A DNA stretch of 64,000 nt from Pseudoalteromonas prydzensis (GCF_001661495.1 NZ_BDDT01000010.1:1-64000); one strand, 5' to 3'; counted from the first letter of the stretch, positions 16,211-27,619 are shown. Notes: generated from the letters alone by a model not told the origin. Numbers and translations are program-made.

Positions 16211-18187
16211 CTATTCGTTGCCATCGAGTAAATAACGCTCTACTCGCTCTACGCGTCGAGGTTTACCTTGTAGCACCAGAATATCACCGGCCAGTAATAC
16301 AATGTTCATTGATGGACTCTCAATTTCGCGGTCTTGGCGACGTAATGCCCGTACTGATACGCGGCGTTTTTCAAGCCCTAATTCGCCGATATTTTTTGCG
16401 ACAGCAAAAGCATGATCAGGCAATGCGATTACGTGCAAATATTCCAATCGCTCGGCGTTACTTTCTTCGCTATCAAATTGATCTCCGGCAAAAAAGCCAT
16501 GTAAAAATTGATAGCGGTTACGCCGCTCTTTGCTTACTCGCCTAACAATACGCGACATCGGCACGCCCGACATAGACAACACATGCGATACCAGCATTAA
16601 GCTCGCTTCGAGTGTTTCTGGCACTACTTCGGTTACACCTAGTTCTTTAAGCGCCTCTAACTGACTGTCATCGCGCATTCGCACTAAAATTTTTACTTGC
16701 GGGGCTATTTGTTTGATGGCATCAATAACAATTTGCGCATGCTCAAAGTCAGTAAATGTAATGATCACTAATCGCGCTCGTTCAACCCCTGCTGATTTTA
16801 AAATATCTTTTTGTTTTACGTGGCCAAAAATAATCGGCTCACCAGCTGCTTTAGCTTCTTGTACAAGAATCGGATTACTTTCAACAGCGACATATTCGAT
16901 TGCTTCGGGTTTTAAAAAACGCGCTATCGTTTGTCCAACTCGAGAGAAGCCACAGATCACCACATGGTTTTCATACAAGGTGCTACTGTTGGGTTGCTGC
17001 ATCCATTCACTGTGGGGAGTTTTTAACAGGCCAAACTGTTTTAATAACCAAGGCGTGCGCTCAATTAAATAAGGGGTCAACCCCATCGACATAACGGCAA
17101 TGGCAATTAAAAATGAAGCATGATCTGAAGCCAATAACTGATGCTTAGTGGCAAGGGCAATTAATACAAAACCAAACTCCCCCATTTGCCACAGCATAAT
17201 TCCGGCCGCAACGGCATCTTGTTTGCGCTCGCCCATTAACTGCGCTAAAAAAGTAATTACGCCAATTTTTAGCGCCAACATTAACGCCAATGCCGCGACA
17301 ATCCAATACCATACACCCAATACAAATAAAACATCGAGCTGCATGCCTACGGTGACAAAAAACAACCCCATTAAAATATCGCGAAATGGCCGAATATCGG
17401 CTTCTAATTGGTGCCTATACTGGCTTTCGCCTAGCATCATCCCCGCTAAAAAAGCCCCTAATGCCATTGATAAACCAAATAAATAAGTTAGCCCTGCGGC
17501 AAATAAAGCAACCAATAAGGTGGTTAACACAAATAATTCTTCAGTGCGCATCAACGCCACTTCACTAAACACTTTGGGTAGCACCCATTTGCCAATAGCC
17601 CAAAGCAATAGGCAAACAAACGCCCCTTTGGTTAGCGCAAAAGCCAATGCCCAGGCAATGCCTTCTGAACCACTGCTTTGTGCAAGTAGCGGCAAGGTAA
17701 TGAGTAAAGGAACAACGGCAATATCTTGAAATAACAACATACCAATGGCGAGTTGACCGCGCCGCTGTTTAAGCTCGCCAGATTCTTTTAATAATTTAAC
17801 CACCACCGCTGTGGATGACAGCGCCATTAGCGTGGCAATAGTAAAACTACTTAATACAGATAAACCCATGAGCAATAAAATCAGCATAAACACAACTGTA
17901 GTGATCACCACTTGCAGCGTGCCTAAACCAAATACAATATTACGCATTGCCATTAAACGAGCAAAAGAAAACTCAAGCCCTAGGCTAAACAATAAAAAAA
18001 CGATGCCCAGCTCGGCAACAAAATGCATTTCATAACTTTGCGCCATCCAGCCAATACCATGGCTTCCGGCTAAAACGCCCGTAGCAAGGTAGGCAAGGAT
18101 TGGCGGTAAGCCAATGCGTTTAAAAAGCCATACCAGCACCACAGCAGCCAGTAATAAGCCAAATATTTGGGCCAACATACTTTGCAA
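16211..18187 (-). CDS. CPA2-family cation/proton antiporter with RCK domain (KefB/KefC type)
   Basis: A protein of about 658 residues. The first 380 residues form the antiporter core with about 12 membrane segments, including GIGWMAQSYEMHFVAELGIV and FLLFSLGLEFS. Then come a TrkA-N/RCK NAD-binding domain (VVICGFSRVGQTIARFL, about 415-530) and a TrkA-C domain (about 570-655). It probably exchanges K+ or Na+ for H+ under nucleotide control. The best ribosome binding site, AGGGGAGG, is five bases before TTG 18187; the ATG at 18178 is an alternative. No KefF/KefG partner is present. Confidence 0.85.
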   Translation of the reverse strand: MQSMLAQIFGLLLAAVVLVWLFKRIGLPPILAYLATGVLAGSHGIGWMAQSYEMHFVAELGIVFLLFSLGLEFSFARLMAMRNIVFGLGTLQVVITTVVFMLILLLMGLSVLSSFTIATLMALSSTAVVVKLLKESGELKQRRGQLAIGMLLFQDIAVVPLLITLPLLAQSSGSEGIAWALAFALTKGAFVCLLLWAIGKWVLPKVFSEVALMRTEELFVLTTLLVALFAAGLTYLFGLSMALGAFLAGMMLGESQYRHQLEADIRPFRDILMGLFFVTVGMQLDVLFVLGVWYWIVAALALMLALKIGVITFLAQLMGERKQDAVAAGIMLWQMGEFGFVLIALATKHQLLASDHASFLIAIAVMSMGLTPYLIERTPWLLKQFGLLKTPHSEWMQQPNSSTLYENHVVICGFSRVGQTIARFLKPEAIEYVAVESNPILVQEAKAAGEPIIFGHVKQKDILKSAGVERARLVIITFTDFEHAQIVIDAIKQIAPQVKILVRMRDDSQLEALKELGVTEVVPETLEASLMLVSHVLSMSGVPMSRIVRRVSKERRNRYQFLHGFFAGDQFDSEESNAERLEYLHVIALPDHAFAVAKNIGELGLEKRRVSVRALRRQDREIESPSMNIVLLAGDILVLQGKPRRVERVERYLLDGNE

Positions 18188-18337
18188 ACACACCTCCCCT
18201 TTATTTCGTGAAAAACCACCAAAATTTTAGCTACTTCAAGATTAACTATAGCAACTATCTGTTTTTCAGCCAGTTTGGAATAGTGGCACAAAAATCGCTT
18301 AGTAAAAGCAACAACACACTCCTAGGGGGAGAAAACC

Positions 18338-19234
18338 GTGGAAAATGTCCATATTTTGACGCAACGGATCTCAGCACGTGGCGAGTTTCTGCCGTTTTCG
18401 GCAGAGCATTACCGTAATAATGAGCCTACTGCTATTCATCGCTTGCTTGAAAAATTGCAAACGACCTTGAATTTAGAAGAGCTGCTCGCTATTTACGCTG
18501 CGCATGCAAAACAAATAATTAATTTTTCGGGGCTGCAGTTTCAGTCATCCCTTGGTGTGGCTCAAATTACTGATAGCGATAACAGTAAACCGCCTTACTC
18601 ATTTGATTTAGAAATAAATAATGAACATTTAGGTCAGCTTATCTATTTTTGTCAGTATCCGCTAACAGGCAATATTGAGCAAAAGTTAATTGGCTTACAC
18701 AACGCATTGGTCTATCCGTTACGCAATGCGTTAATGTATAGTCGGGTACTTAAACTCGCGACTAAAGACACCTTAACAGGGCTTAATAACCGCAGTCAGT
18801 TTAATGATATTTTGGCGCAAAAATTAGAGCGTTGCCGCCGCCAAAACCGGCAATTTAGTTTAATGTTGTTAGATTTAGATAACTTTAAACAAGTTAATGA
18901 CAACTATGGTCATAAAATTGGCGATGATGTACTACAAGAATTTGCCAATGTATTGTGTAGCAGTATTCGTGGTACTGATTCGGTGTTTCGTTTTGGTGGC
19001 GATGAGTTTGCGGTGTTAATTGATGATCCTGAATTTACCACTAACAAAGTGATAGCTCAGCGAGTCATGCGCTTAGTGGCTGAATCAAATTTGATGAAGC
19101 AATACCAAGTAACCACCAGCATAGGTTATACACTCGCAAGTAGCCAAGACTGTGAAAACAACATTTTTGCCCGTGCCGATAAAGGCCTGTACAAAGCAAA
19201 AGCCGCTGGTAGAAATTGCGCAAGAGCTTATTGA
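18338..19234 (+). CDS. GGDEF diguanylate cyclase
   Basis: A 298-residue protein from a GTG start behind AGGGGGAG. The N-terminal 130 residues look like a small sensory (GAF-like) domain. The C-terminal 165 residues are a GGDEF domain with DTLTGLNNRSQF, DLDNFKQVNDNYGH and an intact active site RFGGDEFAVL. It should make cyclic di-GMP from two GTP. The inhibitory RxxD site is not evident. No membrane segment is seen, so it is cytoplasmic. Confidence 0.87.
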   Translation: MENVHILTQRISARGEFLPFSAEHYRNNEPTAIHRLLEKLQTTLNLEELLAIYAAHAKQIINFSGLQFQSSLGVAQITDSDNSKPPYSFDLEINNEHLGQLIYFCQYPLTGNIEQKLIGLHNALVYPLRNALMYSRVLKLATKDTLTGLNNRSQFNDILAQKLERCRRQNRQFSLMLLDLDNFKQVNDNYGHKIGDDVLQEFANVLCSSIRGTDSVFRFGGDEFAVLIDDPEFTTNKVIAQRVMRLVAESNLMKQYQVTTSIGYTLASSQDCENNIFARADKGLYKAKAAGRNCARAY

Positions 19235-19281
19235 TATTTTAATGCCTAGCATCCCCCCACTAGGCGTTATTTACAATTTAG

Positions 19282-19620
19282 TTAGCGGGCTAGTAATTTA
19301 TAGCCGAGTAACGCTAAGCAAAAGCCAAAAAAGAAGCCACTAATTAGATACAACAAAGCAGCCATGGTGGCTAATGGCATGACAATAACCATTAATAATG
19401 GAATACTTACTCCAATAATAAAAAATACCCCGCCTTTACCTAACCAATAAGCAATCAATATTGCCGAGCAAAGAAATCCACCCGCACTGGCATAGGCAAG
19501 TGTTGAGAGCGGTAATTCAAACAAAAATGTCGCAGCTATCGCGATAAGTGTTGTGCTCACAAGTCCTAATGGTGCTTTGTTTACAAGCGATAAGCCAACA
19601 TGGGGCTGTGGCTTGCTCAT
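19282..19620 (-). CDS. Small membrane protein of unknown function
   Basis: About 112 residues if started at ATG 19620, which overlaps the tilS stop in ATGA; an upstream ATG at 19635 is possible. Four hydrophobic segments fill most of the protein (around APLGLVSTTLIAIAATFLF, ASAGGFLCSAILIAYWL, GVFFIIGVSIPLLMVIV and YLISGFFFGFCLALLGY). It is coupled to tilS but no functional link is known. Confidence 0.65.
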   Translation of the reverse strand: MSKPQPHVGLSLVNKAPLGLVSTTLIAIAATFLFELPLSTLAYASAGGFLCSAILIAYWLGKGGVFFIIGVSIPLLMVIVMPLATMAALLYLISGFFFGFCLALLGYKLLAR

Positions 19621-20924
19621 GTCTTTATGTTCCAAAATATACCTTCTTGTTGATAGTGTTCAGCACTTATAAAATGCCCAACAACATAAACTAATTGTTC
19701 ATTATAAAAAATTAGCGGTACATTAGCACGCAGCCAAGGTGCTACTTTAGCGTCTTTAAACCAATGTTTGAGCGTATTATGGCCCGGTTTTTTAAGTGGT
19801 TTAATACGTGCTTGTGGGCGGTTAAAATGCACCGTGACCTGTTCATTAGGCAGTGGTTTTCTTATCCCTTCACCCGTTAATTGAACCAAACTGCGTCCAT
19901 CAGACAGTAACAGCTCTGCATCGGTTACTAATTGGCTTTGTGGCACTTCGGTATCACGCACAAAATATAAAAACTGTTGATGACGACGCACTTGTCCGTG
20001 CGCTAACTGAATAAGTAACTGGGCATCAGCTTGTGCGGTTAGACCTTGGTTGAGTATTTGTAAGGTTTGCTGTTGCGATGGCATCAAGGCTGTAAATTGC
20101 TCAAGCCAACAACGCAACACATTGGCTTGGCGCGCTGCACTGTAGTTTGCAAGCGCTAAACAACTTAAACCTTGCTGGCTATTTTGGCATCGTTGTAAAT
20201 CTAATTGCGTGTATTCGTCGAGCAGGTCTTGTTGCTGTTGTAATAACCCCACACTGCGCACGGCACTTTTTTCAAACCCTTTAAAACGCGCACTCAATAG
20301 TGGCATAATTTGCTGGCGAATAAAATTGCGGTCAAAGCGTTCATCACAATTTGAGTCGTCAGTAATATGTTCTAAGTTAAAATCTGCTGCGAATTGCTCA
20401 ATATTTTGACGAGTAACATTTAGCAGTGGCCTTAAACATTCTCGACCAGAGCTAAGCATACGCGTTTGCCGCATTGCAGTTAAGCCTTGCAAACCAGAGC
20501 CGCGCTTTAGGCGCAGTAAAAACGTTTCGAGTTGATCATTTAAGTGTTGCCCGAGCAAAATAATACTGCCACTTGGACTGAGTTGATCAAGTGCTTGGTA
20601 ACGAGCGTCACGTGCTTGCTGTTCTAAACTAGTGCGGGTTTTGCGGTCAATTTTTACCTGTGCAGCATAAAATGTAATAGCAAGCTCATTACATAGCTGT
20701 TCACAAAATGCCTGCCACTCATTAGCGTGCAGGCTTAAACCATGATGCACGTAGACAGCGGTTAATTGCAACTGTGGCATCTCAGCTTTAAGCGCATTCA
20801 TAACATGCATTAATACCACCGAATCAACACCACCTGAAAGCGCTATTGTAAAAGCACATTGATGCTCTGCTACATAAGGTGTGATGATGTTTTTTACTTG
20901 CTGATATAAAGACGTTGCATGCAT
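19617..20924 (-). CDS. tilS: tRNA(Ile)-lysidine synthase
   Basis: A 435-residue protein with the PP-loop SGGVDS at 30-35, GQHLNDQLETFLLRLKRGSG and FDRNFIRQQIMPLL, all TilS hallmarks. It uses ATP and lysine to convert cytidine 34 of the CAU-anticodon isoleucine tRNA to lysidine so that it reads AUA. The C-terminal part contains the TilS tRNA-binding domain (NTLKHWFKDAKVAPWLR). Gene order next to accA and dnaE is the usual gammaproteobacterial one, although a terminator and a short repeat array separate it from accA. Confidence 0.93.
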   Translation of the reverse strand: MHATSLYQQVKNIITPYVAEHQCAFTIALSGGVDSVVLMHVMNALKAEMPQLQLTAVYVHHGLSLHANEWQAFCEQLCNELAITFYAAQVKIDRKTRTSLEQQARDARYQALDQLSPSGSIILLGQHLNDQLETFLLRLKRGSGLQGLTAMRQTRMLSSGRECLRPLLNVTRQNIEQFAADFNLEHITDDSNCDERFDRNFIRQQIMPLLSARFKGFEKSAVRSVGLLQQQQDLLDEYTQLDLQRCQNSQQGLSCLALANYSAARQANVLRCWLEQFTALMPSQQQTLQILNQGLTAQADAQLLIQLAHGQVRRHQQFLYFVRDTEVPQSQLVTDAELLLSDGRSLVQLTGEGIRKPLPNEQVTVHFNRPQARIKPLKKPGHNTLKHWFKDAKVAPWLRANVPLIFYNEQLVYVVGHFISAEHYQQEGIFWNIKT

Positions 20925-20967
20925 GAATTAAAATCGCTAAATAGGTGGTTGATTAGCTTAAGCCGAA

Positions 20968-21023
20968 TAGCTCCTAGCTCCTAGCTCCTAGCTCCTAGCT
21001 CCTAGCTCCTAGCTCCTAGCTCT
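20968..21023. repeat. Tandem array of the 7-mer TAGCTCC
   Basis: Seven perfect head-to-tail copies of TAGCTCC run from 20968 to 21016, followed by a partial eighth copy. The unit length and perfection point to a slippage-prone microsatellite. It lies between accA and tilS, just beyond the accA terminator and upstream of the tilS start, so copy number could change the tilS leader. Confidence 0.9.
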
Positions 21024-21040
21024 CAAGCATTTTAAAACAA

Positions 21041-21066
21041 AAAAGCCGCAAAAGCGGCTTTTTTTC
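21041..21066 (-). terminator. Rho-independent terminator of accA
   Basis: AAGCCGC and GCGGCTT form a compact hairpin with a four-base loop and are flanked by A and T runs on both sides. It lies 13 bp behind the accA stop. It could work in both directions. Confidence 0.85.
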
Positions 21067-21078
21067 ATCAATGAGCTA

Positions 21079-22035
21079 TTAACAATAACCAAATGACATT
21101 AAACGTTTGTAGCGTTGATCAAGCATTTCATCAAGTGATAGTGCCTGTAAATCAGCTAAGTCACGCTTAAGTTGATTTTTAAGGTTACGCGCCATACCGT
21201 CGTAGTTACGGTGTGCGCCGCCTAATGGCTCTTCAACTAAGCTGTTGATCAAATCAAGCTCTTTAACACGCTCGGCGGTTACGCCCATTGCTTCTGCAGC
21301 TAGAGGCGCTTTGTCGGCGCTCTTCCACAAAATTGATGCACACCCTTCTGGTGAAATCACCGAGTAAGTGCTGTACTGCAACATGTTAACGCGATCACCT
21401 ACGCCAATGGCAAGTGCGCCACCTGAGCCACCTTCACCAATAACCGTACAAATGGTTGGCACTTTTAATGCGGCCATTACTTTAAGGTTACGTGCGATTG
21501 CTTCAGATTGACCGCGCTCTTCAGCGCCAACACCTGGGTATGCACCCGGCGTGTCGATAAAGGTCATGATTGGCATTTTAAAACGCTCAGCCATTTCCAT
21601 TAAGCGTAATGCTTTACGGTAACCTTCAGGCTTTGGCATACCAAAGTTGCGTTTGATTTTTTCAGCGGTATCGCGGCCTTTTTGTTGACCAATAACCATC
21701 ACTGGTTGGCCCTCAAAACGTGCAACACCGCCTAAAATTGCCGGATCATTTGCAAAAGTACGGTCGCCAGCAAACTCATCAAATTCCGTGAAAATACGCT
21801 CGATATAATCTCGAGTATAAGGACGCAACGGATGACGGGCTAACTGAGAAACCTGCCAAGCACCTAACTTAGAGAATATTTCCTCTTTCATTTTGGCACT
21901 TTTCTCTTTTAATCGGCTGACTTCCTCTTCTAATTCAAGGTCTAAATCGCCAGCGCGGCTTATATTTTGTAACTCTTCAATTTTTGCTTCTAATTCTGCG
22001 ATTGGAAGCTCAAAATCAAGATAATTGAGGCTCAT
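21079..22035 (-). CDS. accA: Acetyl-CoA carboxylase carboxyltransferase subunit alpha
   Basis: A 318-residue protein, the usual AccA length. An N-terminal coiled coil (about 10-55) precedes the carboxyltransferase fold with [35 protein letters not shown] and [16 protein letters not shown]. Together with AccD it transfers the carboxyl group from biotin to acetyl-CoA to make malonyl-CoA. It follows dnaE by 16 bp and is last in the lpxB-rnhB-dnaE-accA run, before a strong terminator. Confidence 0.97.
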   Translation of the reverse strand: MSLNYLDFELPIAELEAKIEELQNISRAGDLDLELEEEVSRLKEKSAKMKEEIFSKLGAWQVSQLARHPLRPYTRDYIERIFTEFDEFAGDRTFANDPAILGGVARFEGQPVMVIGQQKGRDTAEKIKRNFGMPKPEGYRKALRLMEMAERFKMPIMTFIDTPGAYPGVGAEERGQSEAIARNLKVMAALKVPTICTVIGEGGSGGALAIGVGDRVNMLQYSTYSVISPEGCASILWKSADKAPLAAEAMGVTAERVKELDLINSLVEEPLGGAHRNYDGMARNLKNQLKRDLADLQALSLDEMLDQRYKRLMSFGYC

Positions 22036-22051
22036 GCTCTAAACTACCTAA

Positions 22052-25000
22052 TTAGTTAAATTCTAGTTCTACATCTTGCGCCGCCATTAACGATAACTTA
22101 TGAATTAAGTCATCACTAGGCGTAACACACCATTCTGTCCCGAGAGTTAACTGTGCCAGCGCATCTGGACGCTGGTAGTAAACCTTAATCGGACAAGTAC
22201 CAAACTTATAAGGTTCGAGTACTTTTTGTAAATTATCGAAGAAGTTCGCTTCGATTTGCACCATATTCAGCGTCATTTTAATCGCTTTAATCCGTTTTTC
22301 TCGCGCTTGCGCGATGGTGCAGATGTCTCTGGCGGTCATTGTAATACCACCGGAGAAGTTATCAAAGCTGACCTGTCCAGATATTACCAAGATATTGTTG
22401 ATTTGCAGCATATCTTGGTACATTTCAAACTGTTCTGGGAATAAGCGTACATCAATACGGGCACTCTTGTCATCTAAAGTTACCAGTCCCCAACGATTTC
22501 CTTTTTTATTGATTAGTGTACGTGCTGCTATTACAAGGCCTGCGGCGGTAGATTGCACGTCCCGATTTGTTGGTTGTAAATCCACTAATCGGCCACTGGT
22601 GTAATATCTCAGCTCTTTTCGATACTGATTTATCGGATGCCCCGTTAGGTATAAACCTAAGGTTTCTTTTTCACCATCAAGCCATTGATTATCAGTCAGT
22701 GGTGTGGCTTTTATAAAGGCTTGTTCAACTTCATCAGGCTCTGTAGCAAGTAGACCAAATAAATCGCTTTGCCCTAGCGACTCTGCTTTTTTATGTTGAT
22801 CTGCCGCACGCATAGCATCTTGTAAGCTTGCTAATAACGTAGCTCGAGCTGGCTGTGTTTTTTCAGGACCGAGTTGATCAAGTGCCCCTGCATAAATCAG
22901 TTTTTCGGTTACGCGCTTATTGATACGCTTTAAATCTACCCGCGCACAAAAATCAAACAGGTCTTTAAATGGCCCACCATTGCTGCGCGCTTCTAAAATT
23001 GCGTCTACCGGTGCTTCACCGACCCCTTTGATCGCGCCAATACCGTAAACAATTTCACCTTTAAGGTTTACAGTAAATTTATACGCACCGGCGTTTACGT
23101 CTGGCGGTAATAATGTGAGTTTCATATTCTCACATTCATCCACTAGGGTAACGATTTTTTCGGTGTTATCCATATCCGCAGACATCACCGCCGCCATAAA
23201 TTCAGCAGGGTAATGGGTTTTCATCCACAACGTTTGATACGACACTAACGCATAGGCTGCTGAGTGAGATTTGTTAAAACCGTAACCTGCGAACTTCTCT
23301 ACCAAGTCAAAGATTTTAATCGCTAGTTCGCCGTCAATACCGTTATTTCGCGCACCTTCTTCAAAGGTTGAACGCTGCTTGGCCATCTCTTCTGGTTTTT
23401 TCTTACCCATTGCACGACGAAGCATGTCGGCGCCACCTAGGGTGTAACCTGCTAATACCTGTGCAATCTGCATTACTTGTTCTTGATACAAGATAATGCC
23501 GTAAGTCGGCTCCAAAATCGGCTTTAAGCTTTCATGTTGGTACTGCGCATCGGGGTAAGAGATTTCTTCGCGACCCAGTTTTCGGTCGATAAAGTTATCT
23601 ACCATGCCCGATTGCAAAGGTCCTGGTCGGAACAAGGCAACCAAGGCTATCATATCTTCAAAGCAGTCGGGCTTTAAGCGCCTTACTAAGTCTTTCATAC
23701 CACGGGATTCGAGCTGGAATACTGCGGTAGTTTCGGCTCTTAGCAGTAGGTCGATACTTTTTTGGTCGTCCAGTGCAATGGTGTTGATGTCTATCGGCTC
23801 TTTTCCCTCTCGGGCTAAGCGCTCGTTAGTCATATCAACGGCCCACTGTAAGATGGTCAAGGTCCGCAGACCTAAGAAGTCAAACTTAACTAAACCTGCT
23901 GTTTCAACGTCATTTTTATCAAACTGGGTAACCGGAAACTTACCTTCATCGTCACAATACAGCGCAGCAAAATCAGTAATGGTAGTCGGTGAAATAACCA
24001 CACCACCGGCATGTTTACCAGCATTACGCGTACACCCTTCGAGGATGCGACACATATCGATTAAATCTTTAACCTCTGAGTCGCCATCGTAGGCTTCTTG
24101 CAGACGTGGCTCTACATCAAACGCTTTTGCTAGCGTCATGCCAGGGTCGCCCGGGATCAATTTTGAAATACGGTCAACAAATCCATAAGGGTGACCAAGC
24201 ACCCGGCCAACATCGCGTATTACCGCCTTCGCCGCCATAGTACCAAAGGTGATGATCTGTGATACCGCATCTCGGCCATAGAGCGCCGATACGTGATCAA
24301 TTACTTCATCACGTCTATCCATACAGAAATCGACGTCGAAATCCGGCATTGATACCCGCTCAGGGTTCAAAAATCGCTCGAAAAGTAAATCAAATTCAAG
24401 CGGGTCGAGATCGGTAATTTTCAGCGCATAAGCCACGAGTGAACCTGCACCTGAACCACGCCCTGGCCCTACAGGAATATTATTATCCTTACTCCACTGG
24501 ATGAACTCCATTACGATCAAGAAGTAACCGGGGAAACCCATTTGGTTGATTACATCGAGCTCGATTTGTAAACGCTCATCGTATTCAACGCGTTTTTCTG
24601 CACGGTCTGCTTCATCGGGGAATAAAAACTGTAGCCGCTCTTCTAGGCCATCTTTTGAAACTTTAACTAAGAAGTCTTCAATTTTTAATGAGCCTGTTGG
24701 GTAATCAGGTAAAAAGTACGTCCCTAACTGCACCGTCACATTACAACGCTTGGCGATTTCCACACTGTTTTGCAGCGCTTCTGGGATATCGCTGAATAGC
24801 TCAGCCATTTGCTCTGGGGTTTTTAAGTATTGTTCTTCAGAGAAACGTTTTGGCCTGCGCTTGTCATCGAGCGTATAGCCGTCAAAAATTGCTACGCGGA
24901 TTTCGTGTGCTTCAAAATTTTCTGGTTTAAGAAAGACCACTTCATTGGTGGCAACCACCGGTAGCTGTTCAACCGTTGCAAGTTCAACAGCTAAGTGTAA

Positions 25001-25543
25001 ATAGTCTTCTTCTTGCGTACGTTTAGTTCGGATCAGTTCAATGTAGTAGTTATCACTAAAATGCTGTTTGTAAAAACTGACCACCGACTCAACGGTGGCA
25101 GGATTCCCCTTTAATAGCGCTTTACCTAAGTCACCGTCTTTTGCACCAGAGAGTAAAATTAGCCCCTCTTTGTGCTCAATAAGCCAATCTCGGTCAATCA
25201 CTGGGCGATGAAATAAGTGCCCACGCTGATACGCTTTTGAAATCAACAGAGTAAGGTTTTTATAGCCGACGTTGTCTTTGGCTAAAATAACTAACCGACA
25301 CGGCGCTTCAGGAAACTCAGGGCTGTGCAGCCAAAAATCAGCACCAACAATGGGTTTAATACCGGCATTATGCGCTGAATCATAAAAACGCACTAAGCCA
25401 CATAAATTCATTTGATCGGTAATTGCCAATGCAGGCAATTGCAGCTCTTGCGCTTTAGCTACTATGGGTTTAGTTTTCGCTAAACCATCGACCATTGAAA
25501 AGTCAGAATGAACCCGCAGGTGGACAAAATCTGGCGCTGCCAT
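22052..25543 (-). CDS. dnaE: DNA polymerase III subunit alpha
   Basis: An 1163-residue protein. It has the N-terminal PHP domain ([15 protein letters not shown]), the polymerase core with catalytic aspartates in [12 protein letters not shown], the finger and beta-binding regions, and an OB fold near 1000-1080 ([18 protein letters not shown]). This is the replicative polymerase. The start overlaps the rnhB stop by one base, and the gene sits in the conserved rnhB-dnaE-accA order. Confidence 0.97.
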   Translation of the reverse strand: MAAPDFVHLRVHSDFSMVDGLAKTKPIVAKAQELQLPALAITDQMNLCGLVRFYDSAHNAGIKPIVGADFWLHSPEFPEAPCRLVILAKDNVGYKNLTLLISKAYQRGHLFHRPVIDRDWLIEHKEGLILLSGAKDGDLGKALLKGNPATVESVVSFYKQHFSDNYYIELIRTKRTQEEDYLHLAVELATVEQLPVVATNEVVFLKPENFEAHEIRVAIFDGYTLDDKRRPKRFSEEQYLKTPEQMAELFSDIPEALQNSVEIAKRCNVTVQLGTYFLPDYPTGSLKIEDFLVKVSKDGLEERLQFLFPDEADRAEKRVEYDERLQIELDVINQMGFPGYFLIVMEFIQWSKDNNIPVGPGRGSGAGSLVAYALKITDLDPLEFDLLFERFLNPERVSMPDFDVDFCMDRRDEVIDHVSALYGRDAVSQIITFGTMAAKAVIRDVGRVLGHPYGFVDRISKLIPGDPGMTLAKAFDVEPRLQEAYDGDSEVKDLIDMCRILEGCTRNAGKHAGGVVISPTTITDFAALYCDDEGKFPVTQFDKNDVETAGLVKFDFLGLRTLTILQWAVDMTNERLAREGKEPIDINTIALDDQKSIDLLLRAETTAVFQLESRGMKDLVRRLKPDCFEDMIALVALFRPGPLQSGMVDNFIDRKLGREEISYPDAQYQHESLKPILEPTYGIILYQEQVMQIAQVLAGYTLGGADMLRRAMGKKKPEEMAKQRSTFEEGARNNGIDGELAIKIFDLVEKFAGYGFNKSHSAAYALVSYQTLWMKTHYPAEFMAAVMSADMDNTEKIVTLVDECENMKLTLLPPDVNAGAYKFTVNLKGEIVYGIGAIKGVGEAPVDAILEARSNGGPFKDLFDFCARVDLKRINKRVTEKLIYAGALDQLGPEKTQPARATLLASLQDAMRAADQHKKAESLGQSDLFGLLATEPDEVEQAFIKATPLTDNQWLDGEKETLGLYLTGHPINQYRKELRYYTSGRLVDLQPTNRDVQSTAAGLVIAARTLINKKGNRWGLVTLDDKSARIDVRLFPEQFEMYQDMLQINNILVISGQVSFDNFSGGITMTARDICTIAQAREKRIKAIKMTLNMVQIEANFFDNLQKVLEPYKFGTCPIKVYYQRPDALAQLTLGTEWCVTPSDDLIHKLSLMAAQDVELEFN

Positions 25544-26139
25544 TACTGCTCCTGCATCGCCAGCACACGTTGTACTGGTTTAAAACTTTTGCGATGCTCA
25601 TTAATAGCACCATATTGCTCAAGTGCCGCAAAATGCGCCTTGGTTGGGTAACCTTTATGTCCAGCAAACCCATACTGTGGGTAGCGTTTATCCAGTTCAA
25701 TCATTTCATCGTCACGGGCTACTTTAGCTAATATTGAGGCTGCTGAAATTTCAGCGACTAAGCTATCGCCTTTTACGACTGCTTGCGCTGGCATAGTAAG
25801 TACTGGGAGGCGATTACCATCGACAAATACAAATTCCGGCGTGGTGCTTAACCCATCAACCGCGCGAGTCATAGCTAGCATAGTCGCGTGTAAAATATTT
25901 AATTCGTCTATTTCTGTCGGGCTACAACGACCTATTGACCAACACAGGGCTTTTTCTTTAATTTCGATTGCTAGTGCTTGGCGTTTTTTATCGGTCAATT
26001 TTTTTGAATCAGCAAGACCTGCAATTGGCTTTGCAGGATCCAGTATCACCGCAGCAGTCACTACATCACCCACTAATGGGCCACGGCCGACTTCGTCAAC
26101 ACCTGCGATAAGCGCGAGGTTAGGTCGTTCAATTTGCAT
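25543..26139 (-). CDS. rnhB: Ribonuclease HII
   Basis: A 198-residue protein with the signature [15 protein letters not shown] containing catalytic Asp15 and Glu16, a further Asp in [10 protein letters not shown] and the late VARDDEM. It removes ribonucleotides from DNA. Its start lies inside the end of lpxB (11-bp overlap), so it is translated as part of the same operon. Confidence 0.95.
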   Translation of the reverse strand: MQIERPNLALIAGVDEVGRGPLVGDVVTAAVILDPAKPIAGLADSKKLTDKKRQALAIEIKEKALCWSIGRCSPTEIDELNILHATMLAMTRAVDGLSTTPEFVFVDGNRLPVLTMPAQAVVKGDSLVAEISAASILAKVARDDEMIELDKRYPQYGFAGHKGYPTKAHFAALEQYGAINEHRKSFKPVQRVLAMQEQ

Positions 26140-27286
26140 TTATAATCTCCGCAACAGCCGCTGCTGCTTGCTCACTGGCGTTTAAGCGTATTTGTTGATG
26201 GATAGCTAAAAAGCGAGCTTTTAATTCTTTATTATCACTATTTAGCATCGGTTCAAGAGCATTCGTAAGGTTTTCAACACTGCAATCATGTTGCATAAAC
26301 TCAGGCACTAACTCTTCGTCTGCTAATAAGTTTGGCAGTGAAAAGTATTTAATATTAAAAGTGAATAAGCTTTTAAATATCCAGTAACTGAGGGCTTTTA
26401 TTTTATACCCGACCACCATCGGCTTTTTATACAGCATGCCTTCAAGGGTCGCAGTACCTGAAGCAATTAAAATAACATCTGCCGCTTGCATAGCAAGATT
26501 TGATTGACCATCTAACAATTGAATATTCAGTTGTGGCGCTGTCGCTGCCAAAATAGCTGAAAACTGCGCTTTACGTTGCTCGTTAACGAGCGGCACCACT
26601 ATTTTTAAATCAGGGTTTTTAGCTTGTAAGCCTGCTGCCGTTTTAAGGTAAGTTTCACTGAGTAATCCTACTTCTGAGCCACGGCTACCCGGTAATAGTG
26701 CCAGTACTTTATCATCTTGCTGTAGACCTAGCTGCACGCGCGCGGCACTGTCATCATGCTCAAGTGCAATATCATCAGCGAGTGTGTGACCGACAAATGT
26801 ACACGGCACATTATGTTTATCATAAAAGGCTTTTTCGAACGGTAATAACGCCAATACCATATTGGTGGCGGCACTAATTTTATGGATACGCTTTTCGCGC
26901 CATGCCCATACTGAAGGACTCACATACTGAATCGTTTTGATCCCGGCATCTTTGAGCGGTTTTTCAACCCGTAAATTAAAATCAGGGGCATCAATGCCTA
27001 TGTAAACATCTGGTGGGTTATCAATAAAATGTTGCACTAGTTGCTTGCGGATCTTTAATAATCGCGGTAATCGCCCTAATACTTCAACTAACCCCATTAC
27101 GGCAAGTTCTTCCATATCGAACAAACTGTTACAGCCTTGCGCCTGCATTTTTGGCCCTGCGATACCTTCAAAAATGGCATCCGGGTAGCGTTTTTTTAAC
27201 GCTTTTATTAGGCCTTCGCCTAAAATATCACCGGAGAGCTCTCCAACTACAATGGCAATACGCAGAGGTTGTTTATCTTTATTCAT
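26129..27286 (-). CDS. lpxB: Lipid-A-disaccharide synthase
   Basis: A 385-residue GT19 glycosyltransferase with [31 protein letters not shown] and [10 protein letters not shown]. It joins UDP-diacylglucosamine and lipid X to form the lipid A disaccharide at the inner membrane. It is normally directly downstream of lpxA; here a block with the cyd genes separates them, so it must have its own promoter in the 27287-27660 gap. Confidence 0.95.
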   Translation of the reverse strand: MNKDKQPLRIAIVVGELSGDILGEGLIKALKKRYPDAIFEGIAGPKMQAQGCNSLFDMEELAVMGLVEVLGRLPRLLKIRKQLVQHFIDNPPDVYIGIDAPDFNLRVEKPLKDAGIKTIQYVSPSVWAWREKRIHKISAATNMVLALLPFEKAFYDKHNVPCTFVGHTLADDIALEHDDSAARVQLGLQQDDKVLALLPGSRGSEVGLLSETYLKTAAGLQAKNPDLKIVVPLVNEQRKAQFSAILAATAPQLNIQLLDGQSNLAMQAADVILIASGTATLEGMLYKKPMVVGYKIKALSYWIFKSLFTFNIKYFSLPNLLADEELVPEFMQHDCSVENLTNALEPMLNSDNKELKARFLAIHQQIRLNASEQAAAAVAEIINAN

Positions 27287-27541
27287 GGGTGTTTTTTATT
27301 CGCAAGTCAACAAGACAGTCATACGCCTTAGTCTAGCGTGTTTTTTAATGCGATTAAATGACACAACTTGAATAAATTATAGAAACATTGTCCAATGTAC
27401 CTTTACTGATACAATTAAAACTATTCGTCTGTTTTTCAAACATAAATTGGCAAATATTTAAACTCTGTGTTTCACTTACTAAAGCTAACTCTACGCGTCG
27501 CAATAAACACAAAAGAGACAGAAGATTTACCCATTTTGTGA

Positions 27542-27570
27542 TTGACAAAAATTAAGCAAAAGTTAATACT
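27542..27570 (+). promoter_or_regulatory. Candidate sigma70 promoter of cydA
   Basis: TTGACA at 27542-27547 is a perfect -35 box, and AATACT 17 bp downstream is a fair -10. Transcription would begin near 27577 inside the nested palindrome. The rest of the 380-bp gap (27287-27666) holds no gene I can support. Confidence 0.5.
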
Positions 27571-27619
27571 GCATAAACTTTCAATAATTACTGAAAGTTT
27601 ATTAAATAACTTTTGCTTA
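27553..27619. promoter_or_regulatory. Nested palindrome upstream of cydA
   Basis: The outer arms TAAGCAAAAGTTA (27553-27565) and TAACTTTTGCTTA (27607-27619) are perfectly complementary over 13 bp. Inside them AAACTTTCA (27575-27583) and TGAAAGTTT (27592-27600) form a second 9-bp pair. It overlaps the putative promoter and ends 47 bp before the cydA ATG. It may be an oxygen- or redox-responsive operator, or a leader hairpin; no exact FNR box is seen. Confidence 0.6.

Noticed and set aside
20968..21023. Possible CRISPR array
   Set aside because: The units are 7 bp with no spacers between them; this is a microsatellite.
23604..24092. 162-codon plus-strand ORF
   Set aside because: It lies wholly within dnaE on the opposite strand and mirrors its codons.
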